From NCBI RefSeq assembly GCF_900167255.1, contig NZ_FUYB01000002.1, positions 309,948 to 373,947 on the forward strand: a DNA stretch of 64,000 bases, in the 5' to 3' direction. This stretch comes from Thiothrix eikelboomii. GTDB lineage: Bacteria > Pseudomonadota > Gammaproteobacteria > Thiotrichales > Thiotrichaceae. Of this stretch, positions 23,944 to 32,838 are shown one piece after another (position 1 is the first letter of the stretch; the number at the start of each line of letters is the position of its first letter). The notes beneath the pieces were generated by a model. It made no database searches, was not told the origin of the DNA, and saw only the letters and a list, made by a program, of their open reading frames with translations. A program made the translations under genes and the position numbers.

Positions 23944-25715
23944 AATTAGCTTTATCACCCCGCCTGTTAACTCTAAGCTTCGTCCTGCTAGCGCTAGTGG
24001 CGCCGTTAGTGCTACCTGCTTTCCATATCACATTAATGAACTATATTGGCCTGTATGCCTTGGTTGCTTTGGGCTTAGTGCTCTTGACGGGTGTAGGTGG
24101 TTTAACCAGTTTTGGCCAAGCTGCTTTTGTAGGTTTAGGGGCTTATACTACGGCTGTTTTAACCACTCAATTCCATGCCTCCCCTTGGCTGGGTTTGCTG
24201 GCAGGGATAGTGATTACCCTCGGGGTTGCCTTTATTTTAGGTGCTTTGACTCTGCGTTTATCCGGCCATTATTTACCACTAGGCACGATTGCATGGGGGA
24301 TTAGTCTCTATTTTCTATTCGGGACGATGGAAACCTTAGGCGGACATACGGGCTTATCGGGGATTCCACCGATTGCTATCTTTGGCTTTGCCTTAGATGA
24401 AGGCCAAGAAATTTTTTATCTGATTCTAGGCTTCTTGCTATTGGCTATGTTAGCCACCAGCAACTTACTCGATTCCCGTGAAGGCCGAGCGATCCGCGCT
24501 CTTAAAGGTGGACGAGTCATGGCCGAGGCGATGGGCGTCAATACCTTACGCTCACGCATGACGATTTTCTTGATTGCAGCCTTGTTCGCTTGTATTTCAG
24601 GTTGGCTGTATGCCCATCTGCAACGCCTAGTGAATCCCACGCCGTTTGGATTACATAGCGGGATTGAATATCTGTTCATGGCGGTGGTCGGTGGTGCTGC
24701 CAGTGTTTGGGGGGCTTTAATCGGGGCCGGGGTGATTACTATTCTTAAACAATGGCTACAAGATTGGTTGCCCCAGCTTTTAGGTCAATCCGGCAATTTT
24801 GAAACGATTATCTTCGGCGTGATGATGATCCTGATGCTGCAATATGCCCGTGATGGCATTTGGCCTTTTTTAACTAAATTAGTCCCAGTCAAAAAGCAGC
24901 CGAAACGAATTGCCCCGAAGGCAGCGGCTTTGCCACGTCGCGAACTGCCCACAACGGGTGAGGTGATTTTGGAGGCCAAAGAAGTCACACGGAAATTCGG
25001 GGGCTTAATTGCCAATAATAAAATGAATCTACGCCTACATGCAGGTGAGATTCTGGCACTGATTGGCCCGAATGGGGCTGGCAAGAGCACCCTGTTTAAT
25101 CAGATTTCAGGGGTGGATACCCCGACTTCGGGTGAGCTTCGTTTCTTGGGGCAAACTATCACGGGCATGAATTCGCGCACGATTGCTGGCATGGGAATGA
25201 GTCGTACCTTCCAGCATGTAAAGTTATTGCCCACCATGACCGTCTTAGAAAACGTTGCGATTGGGGCGCATCTGCGCGGATCTAAGGGCGTATTAGCCGC
25301 TGCTGCCCACACTGAACGCCACGAAGAAGCGAGTTTACTCGCTGAAGCCGCCCGCCAATTAGAGCGCGTGGGTTTAGGTGAGTATCTACAGGTCGAAGCG
25401 GGTAGCCTCGCTTTAGGCCAGCAACGTATTTTAGAAATTGCCCGCGCACTCTGCTCTGATCCTTGTTTATTGCTGCTCGATGAGCCAGCGGCGGGTTTAC
25501 GGTATCGTGAAAAGCAAGCTTTGGGCGATTTACTAAAAAAGCTCAAAGCGGAAGGCATGGCAATTCTCTTAGTCGAGCATGATATGGATTTCGTGATGGG
25601 CTTAGTCGATCGGGTCCTCGTCATGGAATTTGGTGAGAAAATTGCCGAAGGCTTGCCTGAAGAAGTGCAGCAAGACCCCGCCGTCTTGGAAGCATATTTA
25701 GGAGGGGTGGAATAA
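23940..25715 (+). CDS. Fused Liv permease-ATPase (LivM-LivG)
   Basis: The 591-residue protein joins a LivM permease (about 1-320, with GLYALVALGLVLLTGVGGL and VVGGAASVWGALIGAG) to a LivG ATPase (about 335-591). The ATPase has a Walker A GPNGAGKST near residue 376, an LALGQQRILEIARAL signature in place of LSGGQ, LLLLDEPAAGL as Walker B, and the VEHDMDFVM switch. Fused LivM-LivG proteins are known but less common than separate subunits. It overlaps livH by 4 bp and livF by 1 bp. With livF it would give an importer with one tethered and one free ATPase. Confidence 0.93.
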   Translation: MKLALSPRLLTLSFVLLALVAPLVLPAFHITLMNYIGLYALVALGLVLLTGVGGLTSFGQAAFVGLGAYTTAVLTTQFHASPWLGLLAGIVITLGVAFILGALTLRLSGHYLPLGTIAWGISLYFLFGTMETLGGHTGLSGIPPIAIFGFALDEGQEIFYLILGFLLLAMLATSNLLDSREGRAIRALKGGRVMAEAMGVNTLRSRMTIFLIAALFACISGWLYAHLQRLVNPTPFGLHSGIEYLFMAVVGGAASVWGALIGAGVITILKQWLQDWLPQLLGQSGNFETIIFGVMMILMLQYARDGIWPFLTKLVPVKKQPKRIAPKAAALPRRELPTTGEVILEAKEVTRKFGGLIANNKMNLRLHAGEILALIGPNGAGKSTLFNQISGVDTPTSGELRFLGQTITGMNSRTIAGMGMSRTFQHVKLLPTMTVLENVAIGAHLRGSKGVLAAAAHTERHEEASLLAEAARQLERVGLGEYLQVEAGSLALGQQRILEIARALCSDPCLLLLDEPAAGLRYREKQALGDLLKKLKAEGMAILLVEHDMDFVMGLVDRVLVMEFGEKIAEGLPEEVQQDPAVLEAYLGGVE

Positions 25716-26464
25716 TGACCCAAGCAGTCTTAGCAATTCGGCAGCTTTCCGCTGCCTATGGCAAAGTTGAAGCCCTGAGCAATATTAATTTGAGCGTCGG
25801 TGAAGGGCAAATTGTCACCGTGATTGGCCCCAACGGTGCCGGCAAAACCACCCTACTTTCGGCGGCCATCGGCTTACTACCTTCGAAAGGTAATATCGAA
25901 TTTGATGGGGTGCTCGAAGCTCAGCCCGAGGTTGAGCATCTGGTAGGGCGCGGCCTGATTCTCGTCCCAGAAAAGCGCGAACTTTTTAGTGAAATGTCGG
26001 TGGAAGATAACCTGATTTTGGGTGCTTTCCAACGCCATCGGGCCGGGCATCGGGATGCAGCAGCCACCCTGCAACAAGTTTATGACTTATTCCCCCGCCT
26101 TAAAGAGCGCCGCCATCAACACGCTGGCACGCTGTCTGGGGGGGAGCGGCAAATGCTCGCAGTAGGACGTGCCTTAATGGCGAAACCGCGCCTGTTGATG
26201 CTCGATGAACCCAGTCTAGGCTTAGCGCCGCTGATCGTGCGCGAAATTTTTCGCATTATTGCCGAACTACGCCAGCGCGGTGTTTCGATTTTATTAGTTG
26301 AGCAAAATGCGCGCGCGGCCTTGCAAGTCGCCGATTATGCCTATGTGCTGGAAAACGGGCGCACTGCGATGGAAGGCCCTGCCAGCCAATTACGTGATGA
26401 TCCACGGGTGATCGAAACCTATTTAGGTCTCGGTGGCAAACACCAAGACTTGCTATCTACCTAA
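25715..26464 (+). CDS. livF: Liv-type ABC transporter ATPase
   Basis: A 249-residue ATPase with Walker A GPNGAGKTT near residue 38, signature LSGGERQMLAVGRAL, Walker B LLMLDEPSLGL and a C-terminal YLGLGG tail typical of LivF. Its start shares one base with the preceding stop (TAATG), so translation is coupled. It pairs with the ATPase half of the LivM-LivG fusion. Confidence 0.95.
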   Translation: MTQAVLAIRQLSAAYGKVEALSNINLSVGEGQIVTVIGPNGAGKTTLLSAAIGLLPSKGNIEFDGVLEAQPEVEHLVGRGLILVPEKRELFSEMSVEDNLILGAFQRHRAGHRDAAATLQQVYDLFPRLKERRHQHAGTLSGGERQMLAVGRALMAKPRLLMLDEPSLGLAPLIVREIFRIIAELRQRGVSILLVEQNARAALQVADYAYVLENGRTAMEGPASQLRDDPRVIETYLGLGGKHQDLLST

Positions 26465-26504
26465 GTGTTGTTAATTAGTGTTGTTAATTTTGGAGGAGAG
26501 AACC

Positions 26505-27650
26505 ATGAAATTAAACCCACTCGCTTTAGCTTGCGCAGTCGGCTTAGCTTTATCTGCACAGGCTGCTATGGCTGATATTAATGTCGGTGTCAGCTTATCG
26601 ACCACAGGGCCCGGTGCTGCTTTAGGGATTCCAGAAAAGAATGCTTTAGCGATGATGCCCACTGAAATCGCCGGTGAAAAGATCAATTACATCGTGCTCG
26701 ATGATGCGACTGATCCCACTGCTGCCACTAAAAACGCTCGCAAATTAACCTCAGAAGATAAAGTAGATGTCTTAGTCGGCTCTTCAGTCACCCCCACTTC
26801 TTTAGCCGTGACTGAAGTCGCCTTCGAAACCAAAACCCCGCAAATTGCTTTAGCGCCAATTAATTTGCCAGCGGACAAAAATACTTGGGTCTTCCGTACT
26901 CCCCAGCACAATGATGTCATGGCCAGTGCCTTAGCTGAACACATGAAAGCGAAAGGCATAAAAACTTTAGGTTTCATTGGTTTCTCCGATGCTTATGGTG
27001 AAGACTGGCTGACTGCCCTGAAAAAACCGTTAGAAGAAGCAGGGATTAAACTCGACCCCATCGAGCGCTATAACCGCACTGATACCTCAGTCACAGGGCA
27101 AATTCTGAAGCTCACCAGCGCAAAAACTGATGCGGTCTTAGTGGTAGGTTCAGGTAGCCCAGCAGCTTTACCGCAATTAGGTTTAATCGAACGTGGTTAT
27201 AAAGGTCAAATTTACCAAACACATGCTGCTGCTAGCCCAGCCTTTATGAAAGTGGCACAAAAAGCCGCTGAAAATGTGATTATGCCGATTGGCCCAGTGG
27301 TAGTGGTTGATCAAATTCCTGATGATCATCCGTCGAAAAAAGCAGGCCAAGAACTCACTAAGCAATACAACGAAAAGTATGGCGAGAAAAGCTTCACTTC
27401 TTTTGCAGGCCACGCGAATGATGCCTTCCGCCTATTAGAAGCTGCAGTGCCGACTGCACTCAAGGCCGGTAAACCGGGTACACCAGAATTCCGCCAAGGT
27501 TTACGTGATGCGTTAGAGGCAACCAAAGATGTCGTCGGGGTACACGGTGTTTATACCATGACCCCAGAAAACCACTTTGGTTTGGATAACCGTGGTCGGG
27601 TTTTAATTCAAGTCCAAGGTGGCGAATTTAAGTTAATTCAAGCCCAATAA
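26505..27650 (+). CDS. livK: Liv-type periplasmic substrate-binding protein
   Basis: The 381-residue protein starts at ATG 26505 after GGAGGAG and has a signal peptide ending in QAAMA (about residue 23). The mature part begins DINVGVSLSTTGPGAALGIPEKNAL, the type-I binding-protein fold of LivK and HbaE-like aromatic-acid binders. It delivers substrate to the upstream permease. The position before an aryl-CoA ligase suggests an aromatic carboxylate ligand (inference). Confidence 0.92.
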   Translation: MKLNPLALACAVGLALSAQAAMADINVGVSLSTTGPGAALGIPEKNALAMMPTEIAGEKINYIVLDDATDPTAATKNARKLTSEDKVDVLVGSSVTPTSLAVTEVAFETKTPQIALAPINLPADKNTWVFRTPQHNDVMASALAEHMKAKGIKTLGFIGFSDAYGEDWLTALKKPLEEAGIKLDPIERYNRTDTSVTGQILKLTSAKTDAVLVVGSGSPAALPQLGLIERGYKGQIYQTHAAASPAFMKVAQKAAENVIMPIGPVVVVDQIPDDHPSKKAGQELTKQYNEKYGEKSFTSFAGHANDAFRLLEAAVPTALKAGKPGTPEFRQGLRDALEATKDVVGVHGVYTMTPENHFGLDNRGRVLIQVQGGEFKLIQAQ

Positions 27651-27696
27651 TTAGCGGTAGGCTGCAAGAAATAGAGGCCAAGGAGGCGTGATTGCC

Positions 27697-29565
27697 ATGA
27701 CAGTTCAAACTCAAGACACGGGGCGTATTTATGCGCCCCCCAGTGTACAACAGGAAGTACGGGAAGACGGCACGCAATGGCTGCGCTCTGGCCTTCCCTT
27801 TGATGAAAACTATGCCCGTTGTGTGGGTGATTGGCTGGAGCATTGGGCCAAAACAACCCCTGAGCAACTATTTCTTGCCCAGCGTGATGCCAGTGGCGAA
27901 TGGCAGAAGCTCAGTTACGGTGAAGTGCGCCAGCAGGTTGTGGCGCTGGCAACTTGGCTGTTAACGCAAAATTTATCGGCAGAGCGCCCCGTGGTGATTC
28001 TGTCCGATAACTCGATTGAGCATGCTTTACTCATGCTCGCCGCCCTGCATATTGGAGTACCTTCTTGTGCAATCTCACAGGGCTATTCGCTGCTCTCACA
28101 AGACCATGCCAAACTGAAAGAAAATATTAAATTGCTCAATCCGGGGGTGATTTATGCTGATCCCATTGACCATTTTGTGCCTGCCTTAAATCATATTGCA
28201 GGCCTACATCATGGCATAGTGCTTGCCGGTGGCAAGAGCGCAGTCTTACCTGAGGGTGCAATACGCTTGGCTGAAGCGTTGACAGCCACCGATGAAGCGG
28301 CTGTGCTGGCTGCGTTTGAGCAAGTCACGCCGGATACCATTGCTAAATTTCTGTTTACCTCTGGTTCAACCGGAGTGCCAAAAGCCGTGATTAATACCCA
28401 GCGGATGCTCTGCTCTAATCAGCAAGCCAAGGTACAAGCTTGGCCATTTTTGAGAATAGAAAAACCCGTCTTAGTCGATTGGCTGCCCTGGAGTCATACC
28501 TTTGGCAGCAATCATAATTTTAATATGGTGCTCGCGTGGGGCGGAACCCTCTATATAGACGAAGGCAAGCCAGCCCCCGGTTTGCTGGCAAAAACGGTGA
28601 ATAACCTACGCGAAATTTCCCCCACCGTTTATTTTAGTGTGCCACGTGCTTATGACATGCTGGTTCCGCTATTGCGTGAAGATCAGCCGCTGCGTGAAAA
28701 TTTTTTCCGGAATTTGCGTTATATCTTCTATGCAGGTGCTGCCCTGCCCCAACATTTATGGACTGCGATGCAGGAGTTGGCGGCTAGCGTACCGGGTTGT
28801 GAAACCATGTTAGTCTCTTCATGGGGGTCAACTGAAACCGCACCAATGGCGACCGACTGCCATTTCCAAGCCGAACGCTCGGGTGTAGTGGGTATCCCAG
28901 TTCCGGGCACTACACTCAAACTGGTGCCTAATGCAGGCAAACTAGAAGTACGAGTTAAAGGACCCAATGTCTTCCCCGGTTATTGGAAGAATCCTGAAGC
29001 AACTGCACAAGCCTTCGACACCGATGGCTTTTATAAGATTGGCGATGCAATGAAATTCGTCGACCCGCAGCATCCTGAATTAGGTTTGCTGTTTGATGGA
29101 CGAGTCAGTGAAGACTTTAAGCTATTGACCGGAACTTGGGTTCATGTGGGTGCACTGCGAGTCGCGGGAATTGATGCACTCAAACCCGTCGCACAAGACA
29201 TTGTGGTCACGGGTCATGATCGTAACGCAGTGGGTTTCTTGGTATTTCCTAATCTGCCAGAATGCCGCCGTCTGTGTCCTGAGCTGCCTGCCGATGCGAC
29301 TGTTGAAACCGTGCTCACGCATCCAGCAGTACGCCAGTGTGTGCAACAAGGTTTACGTGCTCTGCACGCGCAGGGGACAGGCTCTTCGATGTTTGCACTC
29401 AAGGCACTGTTAATGGCTGAGCCACCTTCCGTTGAGGCGGGAGAGATCACCGATAAAGGTTATCTCAATCAGCGCTTAGTGTTGAGTCGGCGTGCCGAAC
29501 TGGTCAATGCCTTGTATGCTGAGCAGCCTGATCAACAGGTTATTTCATTAACCCTAGCAGGCTAA
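27697..29565 (+). CDS. Feruloyl-CoA synthetase-like acyl-CoA ligase
   Basis: A 622-residue AMP-forming ligase. The phosphate loop FTSGSTGVPKAVINT is near residue 220, followed by WGSTETAPM and the GLLFDGRVSEDFKL hinge, which match the feruloyl-CoA synthase branch (about 600-630 residues). It ligates CoA to hydroxycinnamates or related aryl-alkenoic acids using ATP. The ATG at 27697 is preferred to GTG 27688, which lies only 1 nt from the AGGAGG site. It is followed by a complete beta-oxidation set, so the product is probably shortened rather than cleaved to an aldehyde. Confidence 0.85.
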   Translation: MTVQTQDTGRIYAPPSVQQEVREDGTQWLRSGLPFDENYARCVGDWLEHWAKTTPEQLFLAQRDASGEWQKLSYGEVRQQVVALATWLLTQNLSAERPVVILSDNSIEHALLMLAALHIGVPSCAISQGYSLLSQDHAKLKENIKLLNPGVIYADPIDHFVPALNHIAGLHHGIVLAGGKSAVLPEGAIRLAEALTATDEAAVLAAFEQVTPDTIAKFLFTSGSTGVPKAVINTQRMLCSNQQAKVQAWPFLRIEKPVLVDWLPWSHTFGSNHNFNMVLAWGGTLYIDEGKPAPGLLAKTVNNLREISPTVYFSVPRAYDMLVPLLREDQPLRENFFRNLRYIFYAGAALPQHLWTAMQELAASVPGCETMLVSSWGSTETAPMATDCHFQAERSGVVGIPVPGTTLKLVPNAGKLEVRVKGPNVFPGYWKNPEATAQAFDTDGFYKIGDAMKFVDPQHPELGLLFDGRVSEDFKLLTGTWVHVGALRVAGIDALKPVAQDIVVTGHDRNAVGFLVFPNLPECRRLCPELPADATVETVLTHPAVRQCVQQGLRALHAQGTGSSMFALKALLMAEPPSVEAGEITDKGYLNQRLVLSRRAELVNALYAEQPDQQVISLTLAG

Positions 29566-29578
29566 AGCCCTAACGGAT

Positions 29579-30355
29579 ATGCCCATGAGCGAACAACTGG
29601 TCAAAACTGCCTATGAGGCGACTATTTATACGGTAACTCTAGCACGCCCCGAAAAACGTAATGCTGTCAGTGACCGCCTACTCGCTGCTTTAGAGCAAGC
29701 CTTAATCACAACGCCTGAAGGAACTCGGGTGATCATTTTAGCGGGCGAAGGCAAGCATTTCTGTGCTGGCTTAGATTTATCGGAACATCAACATCGCGAT
29801 CCATTTGGCGTGATGCAGCACTCACGGGGCTGGCATCGGATCTTTGATCGGATTCAAAATGGTGGTATTCCGGTCATCGCCGCCCTGCAAGGTGCAGTGA
29901 TTGGTGGGGGCTTAGAATTAGCCACCGCGACCCATGTGCGGGTTTCTGAACCCAGTACGATTTATCAATTACCGGAAGGCCGTCACGGTATTTTTGTTGG
30001 GGGTGGTGCTTCGGTGCGCGTTGCCACGATTATTGGAGCGGGGCGTATGTGCGAAATGATGCTCACGGGGAGGATTCTCGATGCCGATGAAGGCTTACGC
30101 TTAGGCTTAGCCCATTATTTAGTGGGTGAAGGTGAAAGCCTCAGCAAAGCTCAACAGCTCGCCCAACGGATTGCAGAAAATGCCCCCATGGCCAATTGGG
30201 CAATGGTGTCGGCAATTTCACGGATTAACAATATGGCTTCAGATGATGGTTTATTTGTTGAATCCCTCACCGCCGCACTGACCCAAACCAGCCCTGAAGT
30301 GGTGGCACGCATTGGGCAATTTCTCAACCGCTCGGGTAAAGGTCCACAAACATGA
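29579..30355 (+). CDS. Enoyl-CoA hydratase/isomerase (crotonase family)
   Basis: A 258-residue crotonase with the oxyanion-hole segments GEGKHFCAGLDLSEH and GAVIGGGLELATATH, then a QLPEGRHGIFVGGG active-site loop. It likely hydrates the enoyl-CoA formed by the operon's acyl-CoA dehydrogenase or directly made from a cinnamate. It overlaps the thiolase start by 4 bp. ATG 29579 or 29585 may be used; neither has a strong ribosome site. Hydratase-lyase activity (feruloyl-CoA to vanillin) cannot be excluded, but no aldehyde dehydrogenase is in this operon. Confidence 0.87.
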   Translation: MPMSEQLVKTAYEATIYTVTLARPEKRNAVSDRLLAALEQALITTPEGTRVIILAGEGKHFCAGLDLSEHQHRDPFGVMQHSRGWHRIFDRIQNGGIPVIAALQGAVIGGGLELATATHVRVSEPSTIYQLPEGRHGIFVGGGASVRVATIIGAGRMCEMMLTGRILDADEGLRLGLAHYLVGEGESLSKAQQLAQRIAENAPMANWAMVSAISRINNMASDDGLFVESLTAALTQTSPEVVARIGQFLNRSGKGPQT

Positions 30356-31620
30356 ATACCAAGGTCAATCCTTTTGCTGACTCTGAAGCAGCTGCCCTCA
30401 CCGCCAGCTACACTGATATTTGGTTAGTTGCTGGCCAACGCACCCCCTTCGCAGATTACAACGGTGTACTGCGTGAGGTTGCCCCCACGGATTTAGGAAT
30501 TTATGCAGCACGCAGCTTATTGGCTAGCAGCGGTATTCCTGCCACGGAAGTAAATGCGATTATTGCGGGCAATATGGCACAAGCCAGCTTTGATGCTTAT
30601 TTCCTTCCCCGCCATATTGGTTTGTACTCAGGTGTCAACCCTAACGTACCCGCTTTATTAGTCCAACGCCTCTGCTGTACGGGCTTTGAAACGATTTTGA
30701 CAGCTGCCGACCAAATCAGTTTAGGCAAAGCTAAAATGGTGCTCTGCGTCGGGACTGAATCCATGTCACGCAATCCAATTGCAGCCTACACCCATCGCTC
30801 GGGCTTCCGTATGGGACAATTGGAATTTAAAGACTTCCTCTGGGAAGCCACCAAAGATACGGCGCCTGGGATTGGGATGGGTGATACCGCTGAAAACTTA
30901 GCTAAGCGCTATCAGATTAGCCGCGAAGAAGTCGACCGCTTTGCCGAAGCCAGCTTTGCGCGTGCAGTTGCGGCTTGGGAGGCGGGCTATTTCCAAGCAG
31001 AAGTGAGCGCTGTGGTGAATAGCCAATGGGAATTAGATGGTTATAAACCCAGAGGTCTGAAACTCGCGGATCGTGCTCAGAGTTTTGAACGCGATAGCCA
31101 TGTGCGTGCTACCCACTTTGAAACTTTGCAAAAACTCAAACCCGCGTTTGGAGGTGTACAAACCGGCGGGAATAGCTCAGCGATTGTCGATGGGGCAGCA
31201 GCGGTCTTAGTCGCCCACGGTGATTGGGTAAGAGCGCATGGCTTAAAACCAATTGCACGGATTGTAAACGGTGCCGCCGTGGCCGTTCCGCCAGAAATCA
31301 TGGGAATAGGCCCAGCTCCAGCCATTCGTGCGGCTGCGAAACGGGCAGGTATTCAAGTCAGCGATATTGATCGCGTGGAAATCAACGAAGCCTTTGGTGC
31401 ACAGTATTTAGCTTGCGAACGCGAATTAGATTTAGATCCTTCTAAAGCGAATGTGAACGGCGGTGCGATTGCGATAGGTCACCCCTTAGGTGCATCTGGA
31501 GTCCGCTTAAGTCTCACCGCAGCACGCGCAGCACAACAAGCTGGGTTAAAATACAGCGTGGCCTCGGCTTGTGCAGGCGGTGGTCAAGGTGTCGCAATTT
31601 TACTTGAGAATGCTGAATAG
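30352..31620 (+). CDS. Acetyl-CoA acyltransferase (thiolase)
   Basis: A 422-residue thiolase. The nucleophile is in QRLCCTGFE, the catalytic His in [12 protein letters not shown] and the second Cys in [11 protein letters not shown]. It would cleave the beta-ketoacyl-CoA to acetyl-CoA and an aroyl-CoA. Its N-terminal extension of about 20 residues is slightly long for the family. The adjacent genes supply the preceding steps. Confidence 0.93.
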   Translation: MNTKVNPFADSEAAALTASYTDIWLVAGQRTPFADYNGVLREVAPTDLGIYAARSLLASSGIPATEVNAIIAGNMAQASFDAYFLPRHIGLYSGVNPNVPALLVQRLCCTGFETILTAADQISLGKAKMVLCVGTESMSRNPIAAYTHRSGFRMGQLEFKDFLWEATKDTAPGIGMGDTAENLAKRYQISREEVDRFAEASFARAVAAWEAGYFQAEVSAVVNSQWELDGYKPRGLKLADRAQSFERDSHVRATHFETLQKLKPAFGGVQTGGNSSAIVDGAAAVLVAHGDWVRAHGLKPIARIVNGAAVAVPPEIMGIGPAPAIRAAAKRAGIQVSDIDRVEINEAFGAQYLACERELDLDPSKANVNGGAIAIGHPLGASGVRLSLTAARAAQQAGLKYSVASACAGGGQGVAILLENAE

Positions 31621-31628
31621 GAGGCATC

Positions 31629-32396
31629 ATGGAATTTACCCATAATACGTTTATTGTCACAGGAGGTGCATCAGGTTTAGGTGAAGCTACCGTGCGTGCT
31701 TTACATGCCCAAGGTGCCAATGTTGTCATTGCTGATTTAAACACTGACCAAGGTACGGCTTTAGCCCAAGAACTCGGCGAGCGTACTGTGTTTAGTCGCA
31801 CTAATGTCGCCGATGAAACCGAGGCACAAACCACGGTCAATTTAGCTGTATCGAAATTCGGTCAATTACGCGGCTTAGTCAATTGTGCAGGGATTGGTGG
31901 TGCAGCCAAAGTTTTGGGTAAAAATGGCCCACATCCTTTAGCTGAATTCAGCCGCACCCTTCAAGTAAACCTGATCGGTAGCTTCAATATGGCGCGCTTA
32001 GCAGCAGCGGCGATGGCTGTTTTAGAGCCTGCAGCAGAAGGTGAACGCGGAGTAATTATTAATACGGCCTCGATTGCGGCTTATGATGGACAAATTGGGC
32101 AAGCGGCGTATGCAGCTTCCAAGGGTGGCGTGATTGCCATGACCCTACCGATGGCGCGTGAGTTAGCGAAAAATGGGATTCGGGTCGTGACGATTGCACC
32201 CGGTTTATTCATGACACCGATGATGGCCGCTTTGCCAGCCGAAATTCAGCAGTCTTTAGGTGAATCGGTGCCCTTCCCACCCCGCTTAGGTTATCCGGCT
32301 GAGTTTGCACAGATGGTTTGCTCGATAGTGAGCAATATTATGCTGAATGGCGAAACAATCCGTTTGGACGGTGCGCTGCGGATGGCAGCACGTTAG
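31629..32396 (+). CDS. Short-chain dehydrogenase (3-hydroxyacyl-CoA dehydrogenase type 2-like)
   Basis: A 255-residue SDR with the TGGASGLG cofactor motif near residue 11, NCAGIGG, a Ser in [11 protein letters not shown] and YAASKGG as the catalytic Tyr/Lys. The sequence resembles the HSD17B10/FadB2 group that oxidises 3-hydroxyacyl-CoA with NAD. Its place between thiolase and thioesterase in a beta-oxidation operon supports this. An AGGAGG ribosome site precedes the start. Confidence 0.88.
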   Translation: MEFTHNTFIVTGGASGLGEATVRALHAQGANVVIADLNTDQGTALAQELGERTVFSRTNVADETEAQTTVNLAVSKFGQLRGLVNCAGIGGAAKVLGKNGPHPLAEFSRTLQVNLIGSFNMARLAAAAMAVLEPAAEGERGVIINTASIAAYDGQIGQAAYAASKGGVIAMTLPMARELAKNGIRVVTIAPGLFMTPMMAALPAEIQQSLGESVPFPPRLGYPAEFAQMVCSIVSNIMLNGETIRLDGALRMAAR

Positions 32397-32404
32397 GAGA
32401 CGAC

Positions 32405-32824
32405 ATGGCACGCACGCATATTTATCACTATCGGATTGCCTTTAGTGACTGTGATCCTGCACAAATTGTTTTTTTTGCCAATTATTTCAAATGGTTTGAT
32501 ACCGCTAGCCGTGAATTTTTCACAGCTTGTGGCATTCCTAGCTGGCGCGATACTCGTGAGCAACGCGGTATTATCGGTACACCCTTAGTCGATGCTCAAG
32601 CCAGCTTTAAAAACTCCGCCACCTATGGCGAAGATATTGAAATTGAATCTTGGATTGAGGAATGGCGAGGCAAAAGCTTTGTGATGAAACATATCGCTCG
32701 GCGCGAGGGTAAGGTGCTCTGTGAAGGCCGTGAAGTGCGAGTATTCGCCATGCAAGATCCAGATAATGCCTTACGGATTAAAGCCTTACCTATTCCTGAG
32801 GATATTCGCGCCGCCTGCGAATAA
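32405..32824 (+). CDS. 4-hydroxybenzoyl-CoA thioesterase-family hotdog protein
   Basis: A 139-residue hotdog-fold protein starting MARTHIYHYRIAFSDCDPAQIVFFANYF, where the DCDPA motif marks the 4HBT thioesterase group and includes its catalytic Asp. The start at 32405 after AGGAG is chosen because an upstream in-frame ATG lies within the SDR gene. It may release 4-hydroxybenzoate or a related acid from CoA at the end of chain shortening, or clear dead-end thioesters. Confidence 0.88.
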   Translation: MARTHIYHYRIAFSDCDPAQIVFFANYFKWFDTASREFFTACGIPSWRDTREQRGIIGTPLVDAQASFKNSATYGEDIEIESWIEEWRGKSFVMKHIARREGKVLCEGREVRVFAMQDPDNALRIKALPIPEDIRAACE

Positions 32825-32838
32825 ATAAGGAGGACACT

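Noticed and set aside
25100-25723. 207-codon minus-strand frame inside the LivM-LivG gene
   Set aside because: Ser/Lys/Arg-rich shadow of the ATPase domain, whose sense frame has complete Walker and signature motifs.
32318-32404. Longer N-terminus for the hotdog thioesterase
   Set aside because: The extra 29 residues would overlap the SDR gene out of frame; ATG 32405 has a ribosome site and gives the standard family start.
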